A stretch of 64,000 bases of DNA from Viola odorata (GCA_963691705.1 OY829537.1:71569352-71633351), one strand, 5' to 3'. Counted from the stretch's first letter, positions 1-12,703 are shown. Translations and numbers: made by a program. The notes: a model not told the origin generated them from the letters alone.

Positions 1-45
1 AGGAGGAAAGGACCCTCACCTAAGGTACCAGACATGGACAGGGAA

Positions 46-319
46 TGACAGCCCTTGGTGAACACTCGGGCTCATTTTCAGTTGGGCTTATGATAACAAT
101 TAAGGCAATCCTAAGGGCATTGCTGTAATTATGATCACTGCCAAGGGCGGAATCCTATAAGCCTTATCGGACATCTAAGTTATCGCTACTAGACTATGAG
201 GTGTTTCCTGGGATGGTCGACATCAGCGGGGGGGGGGGGGGGGGAGGTCTCACGCGTCTCTGGACGCACGACATCATCCCATCCCGGGAGATCCGCGGAG
301 TTATCGCCCCTGACATCAC
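46..319 (+). repeat. Tat-lineage LTR (element T1), first part, interrupted
   Basis: The block starting TGACAGCCCTTGGTGAACAC matches the start of the LTR at 22995 almost base for base for about 55 bp. It then shares the GGGATGGTCGAC motif and G-rich run with both that LTR and the one at 60.3 kb. It stops inside a TGACATCAC motif at 319, where Athila A is inserted, and resumes at 19082. A run of about 16 G lies at 230-245. The 45 bases before it are unassigned flank. Confidence 0.75.
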
Positions 320-1962
320 TGATCTTCAATCAAATATACTTAAATTTATCCTGATGCCTAAATGCATAAAGTAATGTGTATAGAGCAAGTCAGGGTCGAA
401 CCACAGAGATTGAAGGACTAATTTACTAGTGAACTAGTATGACAAGGCAATATGCAACAAATCTAACCAAAGTAACCATAACAGGGGGGGTTTTATGTTG
501 ATTATAAATTAATCAACGCAGAGTAGGGGAGCTAACAAAGCAGAATTAAAAAGTACTTATCTAGGGCACGAAAGGAAATCGTAATCCAGGGCCAGAAATG
601 TAAATTGTTATCTAGAGCAAGAGATGTAAACAGATCGAATACGGGAAAAGTAACGAAAAGGATATTAATCAAATGAGACGAGATCTTAGCGAAAGGTGCT
701 CCCTTGGGTTGTTTTCTAGGTCGGCTAGTCATTGGTGCAGAAGTTTTCCAGACTCATGTGCAGATCTGCTATAGGGACCGCGTTTCCACACCGCATCCCC
801 TGCTTACCTTCGTAGATAAAATTCACCCCCCGTTTCCACATATGAGGTGACCTTGACGTTCAGCCATCCTCCCAGCTACCTTCCTTGTCATCAAAAGGTA
901 GCCTTGACCGTCCGGCCTGTCACGGCTCGAAGTAGGGAGGCTAAATTCAGAACGCCCATGAAGGAGAGGTAAGACAGATCTAGGGCGCGATAGCTCAGCT
1001 TGTCAGACTTGTATCGCATACCCTAGATAGCTGTTTACCCCCAGGTGAGGCCTCTCGCGTTGCCTCCCCTAGGTGCCTGCTCTAACTCCAGGGCTTCGCG
1101 TCAGTTATAACCCTGGAATATGACGTTACTCATGCAGAAACACCAAAAGATGATCAAGCTCTTAACATTTCTAGACAAGCATGTAGTTAAATCGGTAAAC
1201 AGTCATGTGTCACAAGAGAATATATTAAGCATGCATTAGACCTCTTAGCCAAACCCTACAACCCGTGGAACACCCTTCACCAAGAAAGGGGTATTTAGCT
1301 ACTCATACTATAATATAAACAGTAGGTAGATATAATCATACAATGATAAAACAAAGAAAGTAAAAAGGGAGTAGAGTAAACCGATAGATTAATTAATAAT
1401 CGAAGACGAAAGTTATTGACAATGGCTGCTCTTAATCGAGAAGAAGAGGAGATGATCCCCAGAAAATAAACACTGAAACTAATGTAAGAAATTATCCTTG
1501 GAACAGCCGTCCTTACAAAAACCCTAAACCTATGCTTATATAGCCTAAGCCTAGCTAGGAGACAAAAACAGCTAAGGGGGGAGGAAGGATCAATGAGGGC
1601 GTGACAGCACACGTCCTTGCAAAAGGAATATTCTGGGATTCCTGGCACGTCTGCTATCTTCTGGAAGCGCCTGGGATTTCGTGCGGATCTCAGAAGATGC
1701 TCTCCTTGGAAGAAGGCTCAGAACTGTCGAGGCCTTGAGACAGCGCACTGGTCTGGTTCGCATCGAGGTCTTGACAACGTTCTTTCTTCTAGACCTGGAA
1801 AATGGAATTCCTCAGAAATACTCTACAATAGCTTCTTTTCGGCCTTTTCCCTTCCTTGATGCTAATCTGCAAATAAGATTGAAATGAGGGTCAAATAGCA
1901 ACATCGAGCCCCCGAAAGGGCTAGAAATGAGGGTAAAACCGAGAGCATGAAACGTGCTATCA
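320..1962 (-). repeat. 3' LTR of Athila A
   Basis: About 1643 bp, nearly identical to 17511-19076 and clearly related to 6787-8377 and to the solo LTR split around 32.2/45.8 kb. On the minus strand it starts TGATAGCACG and ends GAAGATCA. A TATA-like box (CTATATAAG on minus, near 1535-1545) marks a probable promoter. The short ORFs in it are not conserved as proteins and are left out. Confidence 0.88.
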
Positions 1963-3362
1963 AACAAAATTGGAAAACACCTCATTCCTACACATACATA
2001 ATCAACTTCCAACACCTAGAATTTGCATACCATCCTACAACCTACACCCAACCAGAACACATCCAGACCTAAAAAACACCTGTATCAGGTTGATAGAATA
2101 ACTACCCTATCAACCAGACTTTTCCATATCTAGCCTAGTCACAGCAGTCCTCACAAAGATGTGTATTTGCACTCATACTCGGAATAAAATATGTGTTTAG
2201 GCTAGCACTCATGAACGTAAATAAAACAACACAGGCATGGTTTGCACGTCAATCCGAGTACTGTAGAACATATGCATGGGCAATCAACAATCGGGAAAAC
2301 ATCGCATCAGCAAGAAGAAAGAAACGGGATCGAAAGAGCTAGAAAGGTGGAAGAAAGGAGTAGGAGATGAACAGAAGAGAAATGAGGGGAGAAAAGAAGG
2401 GAAGAAAAGAAAGAACTAGGCAAAACCTGGTTGGATCCCTTGACTGGGAAAAAGTGAAGTGGTGAGGCAGCTTTCATCGAGGGCACGATGTGATTCGGGG
2501 GCTAGACATGGGTCTTCTTTCGGGGCCAGGAAAGTCTTCGAATTGAAGCTTCGGATGCGGATGCTTTTTCTTGGACACTCGGTGCCTTTCTCCTCTTATT
2601 TTGAGATAAAATTTTATTATTATATTTTTATTTTTTTTATTTTTTTTTAGAGTAGAGGAGATGGCCCTTGATTTGGTTCCAGCATCGATGGTGACTTCTT
2701 TTTCGCTTCCCCACACTTGAATGTTTCGGGGGCTCGAATTGTATGAATGGTCTAGGTTTAGGTCGAAACTCTCTCGAGATTTCGCTTATCTTGCCTTAGA
2801 CTCCTACTTTCGTTTGCTTCCCCACACTTGAACTTGCCTGCTCACTTTAGGTGTCTAGCCCTCGACGTTACCCTCAACAATTGCTACCTCACCTGCCAAG
2901 GAAAAAGATCAAGAAAAGGCGAATGGTTAAGAAAGAGTATGAAAAGAAGGGGAATGTTGGGGGCTTGAAAAGAAAAGAGAGAGATGGGAGAAAAGAAGGA
3001 AAGAGACATTGATGCGAAGTTTTCTGTCATTTCTAAGCTTTTCCATGTCCTAACAGTGACTATACCCAGGGATATCATGCAAACTTAGACTGTGTTTAGC
3101 TAAGCATTTTTCTCAAAAATAAAAGGCATGAAGTTCAAATATGCTCACGGGATCAAATTATGACTACTGGTGTCGTGGCTTAGATATAGATATAAGGGCT
3201 AGCAGGTCTAAAAATGCATGTTTAGGCGTAGGCGCTATGGATGTCATGCTTCTTCTATGCATCGAAAGTTTGAAAAACACATGCCAAAAATGAGGGTTTG
3301 AAAATTGATATCGGGAGAATTTTTCCTAGCATGGCTAAAAATAAAATCCGAAGATCATGCAA
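1963..3362 (-). other. 3' non-coding region of Athila A
   Basis: About 1.4 kb without a supportable gene, lying between the env-position ORF and the 3' LTR. It parallels 8378-10147 of element B, including repeated CTTCCCCACACTTGAA blocks, purine-rich stretches and a T-rich run near 2620-2650. The PPT next to the LTR, present in B, is largely deleted here: the LTR end is followed at once by AACAAAATTGG, and about 38 bp seen in B are missing. Confidence 0.7.
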
Positions 3363-5016
3363 TCATGCAGCAAACGTAAAAATAAACATGCAATCACACA
3401 GGCAAAACGCATAAATAACTCCCTCCCCACACTTAGGCAGCGCATTGTCCTCAATGCGGGGAGAGTATAAAAAGGAGTTCAAGAAATATAAGTACAGTAC
3501 AAAGTAAAAACAGTAAAATTGTTTAGTGCCCCTTTCGTTTAATAAATGCAAGACCCCCGAAGCTACCCAAAAACCTAGATTGACCCTTCGTTTGTGTTTC
3601 ATGCACCATAAAAAGAAAAGTTCCTGCACAGATATCTGTCCCGAGGAACCAAATCTTACTGAAAAGGTGAGGGCTAGATACCGATGCAGGATACGCAATG
3701 CAGGGTCAACAATTTCATGGGCTTTACTACCCTTAGCGTCATATTGAACATTAGGCTTATTGGTTAGCTCCTGAAAAGCAGCAGTGGCATCAAAAACAGA
3801 CGGGATAACAGTAAGGGCATTCTTGTATAGAGAGGTGTTTAGTTCATCCTTAGTGACAAATCCCAACCAGCAATTAAATTCACCCAGTGTCAGATGCTCC
3901 CATTTTGTGGCTAGTCTAAAGTTGATCAAACCAGGGGTGGAGGAATTTGGACCGACTTTACCCTTGGGCCTAAAAGTGCCATCTACCCAAAAAGTAGTAA
4001 AAAATTCAAGAGAAAGCTCGACATAGGTCGGGTGCTCCAAATAGAACAGAGATTCCCAACCAATGTTAGTCACATAATCTCTGATCCTGGACTCAATGCC
4101 CATCTTAGCAAGAAATTCAAAATCCAGGCGCGCACATGAGCTAACGCCCTTGGAATTCAGCAAAGTTAACTTGTCAAGAGAAGGCTTATCATTAAAGACA
4201 ATCCATTCATGGGGTGAAGAAAGGTCAGAAGTCACCTGGTGTGAGCCGGATCTGGGGATAGATGAAGGTGCTGGGGTCTCGACCTCGACATCCTCATCTG
4301 TTTCGGGGGCCCGAAGCTTCTTGGAGCTCGAGGGCTTGTCGGCAGTGGTGGCTGAAAGCTTCCTCTTGAGACTCACCGGTGTATTGACTGCAGCTTTGGA
4401 CTTCCCCTTCTTCGCCGCTGATCTTGCCGCGGCTACTTTCTGGGACTCGAGATCTTCCTCCTCTTCGTCTCCTTCAACTTCTCCACTTTCCCCCCGTTCC
4501 TTCCTCCATAACCTCATCCTCCTGGCCAGTACCCATTTCTGCTTGGTCCTCCATAACCTCGGCTTCTTCGTCTGAGACCAGGATGTCCTGGAGGATCTCC
4601 TCCACCGTTAAGGCAGGCTGGGGAGATATGAAATGATCAACGGCAGCGTCTAGGGGCGACTGCTTGGATGATGTAGAGGGCTTTTTGGGCTTGGGCTTGG
4701 CCGTGGACGATCCAGGAGGGAGCTTCACCATACGGCTGCCTCTAGTGGTTGTCATGGTCGGAGGAACGGAGCCTGTGACTTCTATATCGTCCTCCACCGA
4801 GGTAAACTCTCTAATCTACTCCACGGTTGTGGGTGAGACCGCCGTGGGAGAGGGAAGGGGTCGTGGCTTGACAGACGGTGGTGTGGCCATTTTGTATGAA
4901 GCCGAGTTTGGTGTAGCTGACTGGGATCTAGATCTGGAAGGAACGGGGCTCGAAGTGTCCACCGGCTTAGGTCCGGCAGCATTCTTGCGGGCTGGCTTTT
5001 TAGTCTTAGGTGCCAT
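3363..5016 (-). pseudogene. Athila env-position ORF of element A, broken
   Basis: Minus-strand remnant of the ORF that follows pol in Athila elements. It starts MAPKTKKPARK at 5016, has a Ser/Pro/Thr-rich and acidic N-terminal half, then the conserved core (EWIVFNDKPSLDKL ... FYLEHPTYVELSLEFF ... ELFFLWCMKHKRRVNLGFW). The core resembles the family catalogued as 'putative plant transposon protein' / Athila ORF-1. Breaks: an in-frame stop at 4816-4818, a frameshift between about 4474 and 4517, and a C-terminal deletion near 3530 that removes about 150 residues present in B and fuses the frame to 3' non-coding sequence. The first 60 bases listed are that non-coding tail. No signal peptide or membrane segment is visible, so calling it an envelope is not supported. 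Function of the family is unknown. Confidence 0.8.
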
Positions 5017-5579
5017 TGATGGTGAGTGGAGTGAGAGAGATGGCAGTAATGGAGATTGGAGTGAAGAGAGGATAGGGTTGCGTGTTTGGTGAGGGAGAGA
5101 GGTGAAAGTGAGAGGGTTGAAAGTGATATGAGTGAAAATTTTGTGGAAGCGTGGGAGAGAGAGTGGAAATCACAGCTGGCAATAAATGGCGCAGCTTTTT
5201 CATTGATGAGGTCTGCGTTTTCTGCGACTTGACAGGCTACGTGGCACCCTAGGCGTGGAGCACGATGACCTACGCGTATCCCAACTGCCCAAAAAGGATA
5301 GCAACTTTTAAATTTCAAAATGGCAGTTGGTACATTTAAGATACGGACAAAAAGAGAGAATAAAGGTGAGTTAATGTTAATTAAAAGGAATAAAATCATA
5401 GGGAAAGGGAAAGGTAAGAGATATATACAAGGAATAAAACATGGAAATAAAATCAACAAAAATCAAAGAATCCGAAAGGTTACAGAGAAGATAAGGGAGA
5501 GAGAAAGGATACAGATGGCATATCAAATGCCTCCAACGTGGTCCAGTTACTCGTCGGGACCTCGACATGCTTTGATACT
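5017..5579 (-). other. Spacer between pol and env-position ORF of Athila A
   Basis: About 560 bp matching 12152-12703 of element B. It is purine-rich on the plus strand (GGGAAAGGGAAAGG near 5401-5415) and would form the leader of the downstream ORF. No conserved ORF is visible. Confidence 0.6.
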
Positions 5580-6786
5580 CTAGGTCTGGACAGGTGGGTC
5601 CTCCACCATAGCCTCCTCAACAACCGAGGGCTGGAAACCTTCGTAGAAGGGCTTCAGTCTCTGTCCGCTGACCTTGAAGATGATTCCTGTGACAGGGTTC
5701 TGGATTTCAACTACCCCATGGGTGTAGATTGTCGTGACCACGAAAGGTCCTGACCATTTGGATTTCAGCTTCCCAGCAAAGAGTCGCAGTCGTGAGTTGT
5801 ACAACAAGACCTGCTGTCCAACTGAGAACGTTTTGGGACGAAGGTGCCTGTCATGATAAGCTTTTGTCTTACCCTTATAGAGCAGGGCGTTCTCATAAGC
5901 ATCATCCCTCAGCTCCTCTAGCTCTTGAATTTGCAAGCGCCTATATTGGTCAGCGAGGCCTAGATCTGTGTTCACCTTTCTGATAGCCCAAAAAGCCTTG
6001 TGCTCTATCTCCACTGGGAGATGGCACGACTTCCCATAAACAAGTCTGTAAGGGGCCATCCCTATCGGGGTCTTGAAAGCTGTACGATAGGCCCAGAGAG
6101 CATCACCCAATTTCAAACTCCAATCCTTTCTGGACTGGTTAACGGTTTTCTCAAGAATGGAATTGATCTCACGGTTCGAGACTTTGGCTTGATCGTTAGT
6201 CTGAGGATGATAAGCAGCGGATGTTCTATGGTGGACTCCATACTTTGTGAAAAGAGAGGACACAACACGGTTCCAAAAGTGGGTACCCCTATCGCTGATC
6301 AGCGCTCTAGGTGTACCAAACCGATTGAAGATATTGGTGCGGAGGAAGTTCACAACCACCTTGGAATCGTCCGTTCGAGTAGCCTTGGCCTCGACCCATT
6401 TAGAGACACAATCGACGGCCAGAAGGATGTAGATGTTGCCAAAGGAATTGGGAAAAGGGCCCATGAAGTCTATACCCCAGATATCAAAGATCTCGCAAGC
6501 AATAATGTTTGTCAAGGGCATCTGATTCCTGGCCCCGATATTTCCAGTGGCCTGACATCGGGGCCATGAAGCGCAAAACATGTAACTATCCTTGAAAATG
6601 GTAGGCCAGTACAGACCAGCTTCCAGAACTTTCAGGGCAGTTTTCTTGGCCGCGAAATGGCCTCCTTCTGAGTGGCAGAATTTAAGGATCGAGGGTACCT
6701 CGTCCATGGTTACACATCTACGGATGATCTGATCCGAACAGTGCTTCCATAGGTAGGGACTGTCCCATATGTAGTATTTTGCTTGT
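5580..6786 (-). pseudogene. Athila A pol remnant: integrase, C-terminal part
   Basis: About 400 codons in one frame on the minus strand, from [14 protein letters not shown] to the pol C-terminus. It carries the zinc-binding His/Cys region, then the DDE core ([24 protein letters not shown]) and the C-terminal GPFVV domain. Two key positions differ from copy B: the Cys of CASC is Trp (CASWPRC), and the catalytic Glu of the GQAE block is Lys (DQAKVSNRE). The integrase would therefore be inactive. Upstream, the frame runs straight into the LTR of element B at 6787, so integrase N-terminal residues, RNase H, RT, protease and gag of A are absent. Confidence 0.85.
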
Positions 6787-8377
6787 TGATCGTCACTCAA
6801 ATATAATATATTTTCCTGGTGCCTAGATGCACAAGTAAATGTGTATAGGGGCAAGACAGGGTCGAACCACAGAGATAGAAGGACAGGTTTGCTAATGAAG
6901 ATGTATGACAAGGTGATATGCAACAGACCGAATTGTAGTAACACTGGGGGGGTTTAATGTTGGCTAATAAATTAACCAACGCAGAGTGTGGGAGCTAACA
7001 AAACAGAATTGTAAAGTATTTATCTAGGGCATGAAAGCAAAATGTAATCCAGGGCAAGAAATGTAAACACTTCGAGGGCTAGAAACGTAGTAAAAGAGAT
7101 ATTAATCAGATGAGAATAGATCTTAGCGAAAGGTGTTCCTTTGGGTTGTTTTCTAGATTGGCTAGTCATTGGTGCAAAAATATTCCAGACTCATGTACAG
7201 ACCTGCTATAGGGACCGTGTTTCCACACCGCATCCCCTACTTACCTTCGTAGCTAGAAGTCACCCCCCGTTTCCACATATGAGGTGACCTTGACGTTCAG
7301 CCATCCTCCCAGCTACTTCCCTTGTCATCAGGAAGCAGCCGTGACCGTCCGGCCTGTCTAGGGCTCGAAGTAGGGAGGCTAAACTCTGAACGCCCATGAA
7401 GGAGAGGTAAGACAGATCTAGGGCGCAATAGCTCAGCTTGTCAGACCCGTATTGCATACCCTAGATGACAGTTTACCCCTAGGTGAGGCCTCTCGCGCTG
7501 CCTCCCCTAGGTGTCTGCTCCAATTCCAGGGCTTCGCGTCAGGTATAACCCTGGAATATGACGTTACTCACGTAGGCATACTAACAGATGATCAAGCCAT
7601 TAATATTCCTAAGCAAGCATGGAATTAAATCGGTAAATAGTCATGTGAACAAGAGAATATATTAAGCATGCATTAAACCTCTTAGCCAAACCTTTTCAAC
7701 CCATTAAACACCCTTCACTAAGAAGGGTGGTGTTTAGCTACTCATACTATAATATAAACAATAGATATAAGTAATCATAAAATAACAAAAGGAAATAGCA
7801 AAGGATTAGAAGGAACCGATGGATTAATTAATAATCAAAGGAGAGCTGAATCATAAAGGCTGTTCTTCAAGGAGAGGCGATTATCCTAAGAGAATGTGTG
7901 CTGAAATTAATGTAAGAAAATATCCTTAGGACCAGCCGTCCTTACAAAAACCCTAGCACTATGCTTTTATAGCCTAATACTAGCTAGGAGACAAAATAGA
8001 TAAGGGCAATGAGGAGGTGACAGCACATGTCCTTGCAAAAGGAATATTCTGGGATTCCTGCCACGTTGCTGCCTTCTAGAAGCGCATGGGATTCCGTGTG
8101 GATCTTTAAAGATGTTTTCTTTGGAGGAAGATGCAGAGCTGTCTAGACCTAGAGACAACGCACTGGTCTGGTTCGCGTCGAGGCCTTGAAAGCATCCTCC
8201 CTTCTAGGCCTTGAAGCTGGAATTCCTCAGAATTGCTCCGAAATTGCTTCTTTTCGCTCTTTTCCCTCTTTTGATGTCATTCTGCAAATAAGATCGTAAT
8301 AAGGGTCAAATGGCAACATGAAGCCCCCGAAAAGGCTACAAAAGAGGGTAAAATCTAGGTCATGAAGCATGCTATCA
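6787..8377 (-). repeat. 3' LTR of Athila B
   Basis: About 1591 bp, homologous to both LTRs of A but visibly more diverged from them than they are from each other, which is why it is assigned to a different element. On minus it begins TGATAGCATGC. A TATA-like box (GGCTATAAAAG on minus) lies near 7965-7975. Confidence 0.87.
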
Positions 8378-8396
8378 TACATCCCCACACTGCCCC
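8378..8396 (-). other. Polypurine tract of Athila B
   Basis: On the minus strand a G-rich purine run (GTGTGGGGATGTA) abuts the LTR start TGATAGC. It has the same position and shape as the PPT of element C (TGGGGGATT before TGATAAAG), where plus-strand DNA synthesis would be primed. Confidence 0.75.
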
Positions 8397-10147
8397 TATG
8401 CTCGCCCTCGAGCATAAACAAAATTAGAAAACCACCTTATCCATTAGCATACATAGTCAAATCCTAATACACAGAATCAGCACGCCATCCTACAAGCAAC
8501 ACCCACACAAAACAAATCCAGACCTAGAAAAGCACCTGCATCCGGCTGGCAGAATAACGACCCTACCAACCAGACTTTCCCATACCTAACCTAATCACCA
8601 GCAGTCCTCACAACGATGTGTATTTGCACTCATACTCAGAATATAATACGTGTTTAGGCTATCACTCAAGAATGCAAATAACACAACACAGGCATATGGT
8701 TTGCAAGTCAATCCGAGTACTGTAGAACACATGCATGGGCAATCAACGATCGGAAGAGACTACGCATCAGCAAAGAGAAAGAAAAGGGTGCGAAGAGCTA
8801 GAAATGTGGAGGAGAGAAGTAGGAGATGAATAGAAGAGAAATGAGGGGAGAAAAGAAGGAAAGAAAAGAAAGGACCAGATATAACGTGGATGGATTCCCT
8901 GGCATAGGAAAAAGGCGAAGTGGCAAGGCAACTTTCATTGAGGGCACGAGATCTTTCGGGGGCTAGACAGAGGTCTTCTTTCGAGGGCAGGAAAACTTGC
9001 TTATTGTGGAGGCTTCGGATGCGGATGCACTTTTTGCTTGATTAATACCCCTCTCCTTTTTATTCTCTTTTATTTTTTTTTTTTTTTTTTATTTTTTTAG
9101 AAGGATTAGAAGAGGGGGGGGGGGGGGGGGGGGGTACGAAGCAGTTACGAAACTCTGCTTCCTCTGGGGCATAGGACTTTTAGTTTTTTTTTTTTCGTTC
9201 GGTGCTTGCCCTTGGTCTGCTTCCTGCATCGATGGTGACTTCTTTTTCGCTTCCCCACACTTGAACTTTTCTGGGGCTCGAAGCTTTGGAATGATCTAGG
9301 GCTCGAAACTCTTTTGTTTTTCTTGCCCTAGATTTCTACTTTCTGTTTTCTGCTCTGAAGTCTTTTTGCTTTCGTCTGCTTCCCCACACTTGAACTTATC
9401 TGCGCTCTCTTCGGGTGTCTAGCCCTCGACGTTACCCTCAATAATTGCTACCTCACCTGCCAAGGAAAAAGATCAAGAAAATACGAATGGTTAGGAAAGA
9501 ATATGAAAGGAAGGGGAATGTCGGGGGCTCGAAAATAAAAGAGAGAGAGAGGGGGAGAAGAGAAACAAAGAGACATTGATGCGAAGCTTTTCGTCCTATC
9601 TAAGCTTTCCCATGTCCTAACAGTGACTATACCCAGGGATATAGTGCAAACCTAGACTGTGCCTAGCTAAGCATTTTCGCCCAAAGAATAACAGGCATGA
9701 AGCTCAAGTATGCTCGCGGGTTCAAATCATGACTACTGGTGTCGTGGTCTAGATATGGATATAAGGGCTAGCAGGCCATAAAAATGCATGCTTAGGTGCA
9801 GATGCGATGGGTGTCATGCTTTTTCTGTGTATCGAGAGCAAAAGATGCATGTTATGAACAAGGGTTTGAAAACTGGCAGTGGGAAAATTTTTCCTAGCAT
9901 GGCTAAAATGAAAAATCCGAAAAATAAAATCCGAGAATCATGCAGTCATGCAACAAACGAGAATTTAAACATGCAATCATTCAACATAGCAAATATAAAT
10001 CCCTCCCCACACTTAGGCAGCGCATTGTCCTCAATGCGGGGGGATCGAAGAAAAAGTAGTTCAGTACAAAAATAATTAAACAAAAAGCAGTAAATTGTCC
10101 AGTGCCCCTTTTCGGGGGCTGGAAAAATGGAAGTGTTCGGGGGCGGA
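8397..10147 (-). other. 3' non-coding region of Athila B
   Basis: About 1.75 kb with no supportable gene. It has low-complexity tracts (T-run near 9068-9090, a run of about 22 G near 9113-9134, CTTCCCCACACTTGAA blocks). At 10001-10040 there is a block also present in A (3421-3460) and, related, in C (42471-42504): on the coding strand GAGGACAATGC followed by AAGTGTGGGGAG. Confidence 0.65.
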
Positions 10148-12151
10148 CTACTGGGGTGGCAAATTCCTGCGAGCAACTTCAGCCGTCAAAGCCTGAACTT
10201 CTCGCAGAATTAGTTGGAGCAGCCACGTCTGGGTTGGGTCATAGACAACGAGGGGAGTCGAGGATTGACTTGCTGCATTCTGTCCTGGCCTAGCTGCTTC
10301 CGCATCGCGCTCTTGCTTTTCGGGGGCTCGATGTGCGGCATTGGCGTCGGGGTCTGAAAGATCTGGGTAGTCAAAAATTCCACCATTCTTGGTCCCGAAA
10401 ACCTTCTCCGAAGCTGGGGCACAACCTGGATAAAAACTCAAAACACCCCTTATGATGCATAAATGACCCATGACATCCAAGGTCCGGATATCCAGATCCT
10501 TGAATGCTAGGGGCTCAGAAAGATTACAATCATACAGGTTAAGTTTTCTCTTTTTGACAGCAAGCAAGGAGATAAGGGATCCAAAAATAGGCCCACGGCC
10601 ACCATTCAATACATGCAAAATACCCGAAGCTACCCAAAAACCAAGATTGACCCTACGTTTGTGCTTCATGCACCATAGAAAGAAAAGTTCCTGCACAGAT
10701 AGCTGCCCGGACGAACCAAATCGTGCTGAAAAGGTGAGGGCTAGATATCTGTGTAGGATACGCAAAGCAGGATCAAGGATTTCGTGGGCTTTACTACCTT
10801 TAGTGTCATACTTAATATCATTTTTACCAGTGAGCTCATGAAAAGCAGCAGTAGCATCAAAAACAGCAGGTATAACAGTCAAGGCATTTTTATAACGAGG
10901 GGTACTCAACTCATCATCATTAACAAAACCTAACCAACAATTAAATTCTCCTAGAGTTAGGTGTTCCCATTTGTTAGCTAGCTTAAAGTTGATAAGACCA
11001 GGGGTGGAAGAATTTGGACCGACCTTGCCCTTGGGCCTAAATGTGCCTTCTACCCAAAAAGTAGTGAAAAACTCAAGGGAAAGCTCAACAAAGGTCGGAT
11101 GTTCCAAATAGAACAGAGACTCCCAACCGATGTTGGCCACAAACTCCCTGATCCTAGACTCAACACCCATTTTAGCAAGAAAATCAAAATCCAGGAGCGC
11201 ACAAGAGCTAACGCCTTTGGAATTCAGCATGCTCAACTTATCTAGGGATGGCTTATCATTAAACACAATCCATTCATGGGGTGAAGAAAGGTCAGAAGTC
11301 ACCTGTTGGGCGTTCGATTTGAGGACTGATGAAGGTGCAGGGGTCTCGGCCTCGACATCGTCATCCGTTTTGAGGGCTCGAAACTTCTTGGAGGTCGAGG
11401 GCTTGACGGTAGTGGAAGATGAAAGTTTCCTCTTCTGCCCCACTGGTGTCTCGGCTGCAGCTGGCCGTTCCGCTTCGGCCGGAACTTTGGATTTGCCCTT
11501 TTTGGCTGCTGATGCTGCTGCGGCTGCTTGTTTCTTCTTCTCTTCCTCTTCCTCTTCCCGAGCTTCCTAGGCCTGGAGATCTTCCTCTTCTTCGTTCCCT
11601 CCGCTGCTCTCAGCTTCTCCACTTTCTCCAGTTCCTTCCTCCATAGCTTCGGGGTCTTCGTTCTCCTGGCCTAAATCAGTCTCAACTTGCTCATCCATGG
11701 CCTCGGCATCTTCATCGGAGATGAGGATGTCCTTGAGGACTTGCTCCGCTGTCAAAACAGGCTGGGGAGATAAAAATCGGTCAACTGCCGCGTCAAGAGG
11801 TGACTGCTTGGCAGAGGCGGACTGCTTCTTGGGCTTAGATCTGGCAGTGGACGATCCGGGAGGGAGCTTCACCACACGGCCACCTCTAGTGGTTGTGGTG
11901 GTAGGAGGAACGGACCCTGTGATTTCCAGCTCGTAATCCACCGGTGTAAACTCTCGTGGCTGCTCAACGGCTGCAGGTGAGACCGGCTGAGGGGAGGGAA
12001 GAGGACGTGGGTTGTTTGATGGTGGTGTTGCGGTTTTCTATGAAGCTGAGTTAGGGGTAGCGGACTGTGACCTAGATCTGGAAGGAACAGGACTGGAGGT
12101 GTCCACTGGCTTTGCGCTTTTGCGGGCTAGCTTTTTAGTTTTAGGCGCCAT
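10148..12151 (-). pseudogene. Athila env-position ORF of element B (two nonsense codons)
   Basis: Minus-strand frame of about 668 codons from the ATG at 12151 to the stop at 10148. Everything stays in one frame, broken only by stops at 12038-12040 and 11567-11569. The N-terminal third is Ser/Thr/Pro-rich with basic patches (PKTKKLARKS), then an acidic Glu-rich stretch, a Lys/Ala-rich stretch and an NLS-like KKGKSK. The C-terminal half is the conserved core (EWIVFNDKPSLDKLSMLNSKG ... IGWESLFYLEHPTFVELSLEFF ... GQLSVQELFFLWCMKHKRRVNLGFW), shared with A and with the ORF at 40294. The last 100 residues are Ala/Gln-rich. No signal peptide or membrane helix is seen. Known as a plant Ty3/gypsy accessory family; function unknown. 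Confidence 0.85.
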
Positions 12152-12703
12152 TGAAGGTGGAAGAAAGACAGTGAAGTGAAGAAGATGGTAGTGGAGAGAT
12201 TGGTAGGGTTGCGTGTTTGGTGAGGGAGATAGGGTGAAAGTGATGGGTTTGGAAGTGATGAGTGAAAAATAAGGTGGGAGCGTGGGAGAGAGAGTAAAAT
12301 CGCAGCTTGCAATAAATGGTACAACTTTACTCTTAATGAGGCCTGCGCCTTCTGCGGTTTGGCAGGCCACGCGTCATCTTGGGGGTGGAGCACGTTGATC
12401 CGTGCGTACCTCAACTGCCAAAAAAGAATAGCCAATTTTAAATTTCAAAAAGGCAGTTGGTACAAATAGAGATATGGACAAAAAGAGAGAATAAAGGTGA
12501 GTTATCGTTAATTAAAAAGAATAAAATCCTAGGGAAAGGGAAAGGTAAAGGATAATTACAATAAATAAAACAAAATCAAATAAAATCAGAGAATCCGAAA
12601 AGATATCAGAAAAGATAAGGGAGAGAGAAAGGGTGCGGATGGCATGTAGAATGCCTCCAATGTGGTCTGTTTATGCGTCGGGACCTCGACGTTCAACACG
12701 AAT
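12152..12703 (-). other. Spacer between pol and env-position ORF of Athila B
   Basis: About 550 bp that aligns with 5017-5579 of element A. It holds no conserved reading frame and is probably a leader region for a spliced or internal message of the downstream ORF (inference). Confidence 0.6.

Noticed and set aside
1295..1648. 117-codon ORF repeated at 18409-18762
   Set aside because: The duplication is the LTR pair of Athila A; the frame is not kept in the related LTR at 6787-8377.
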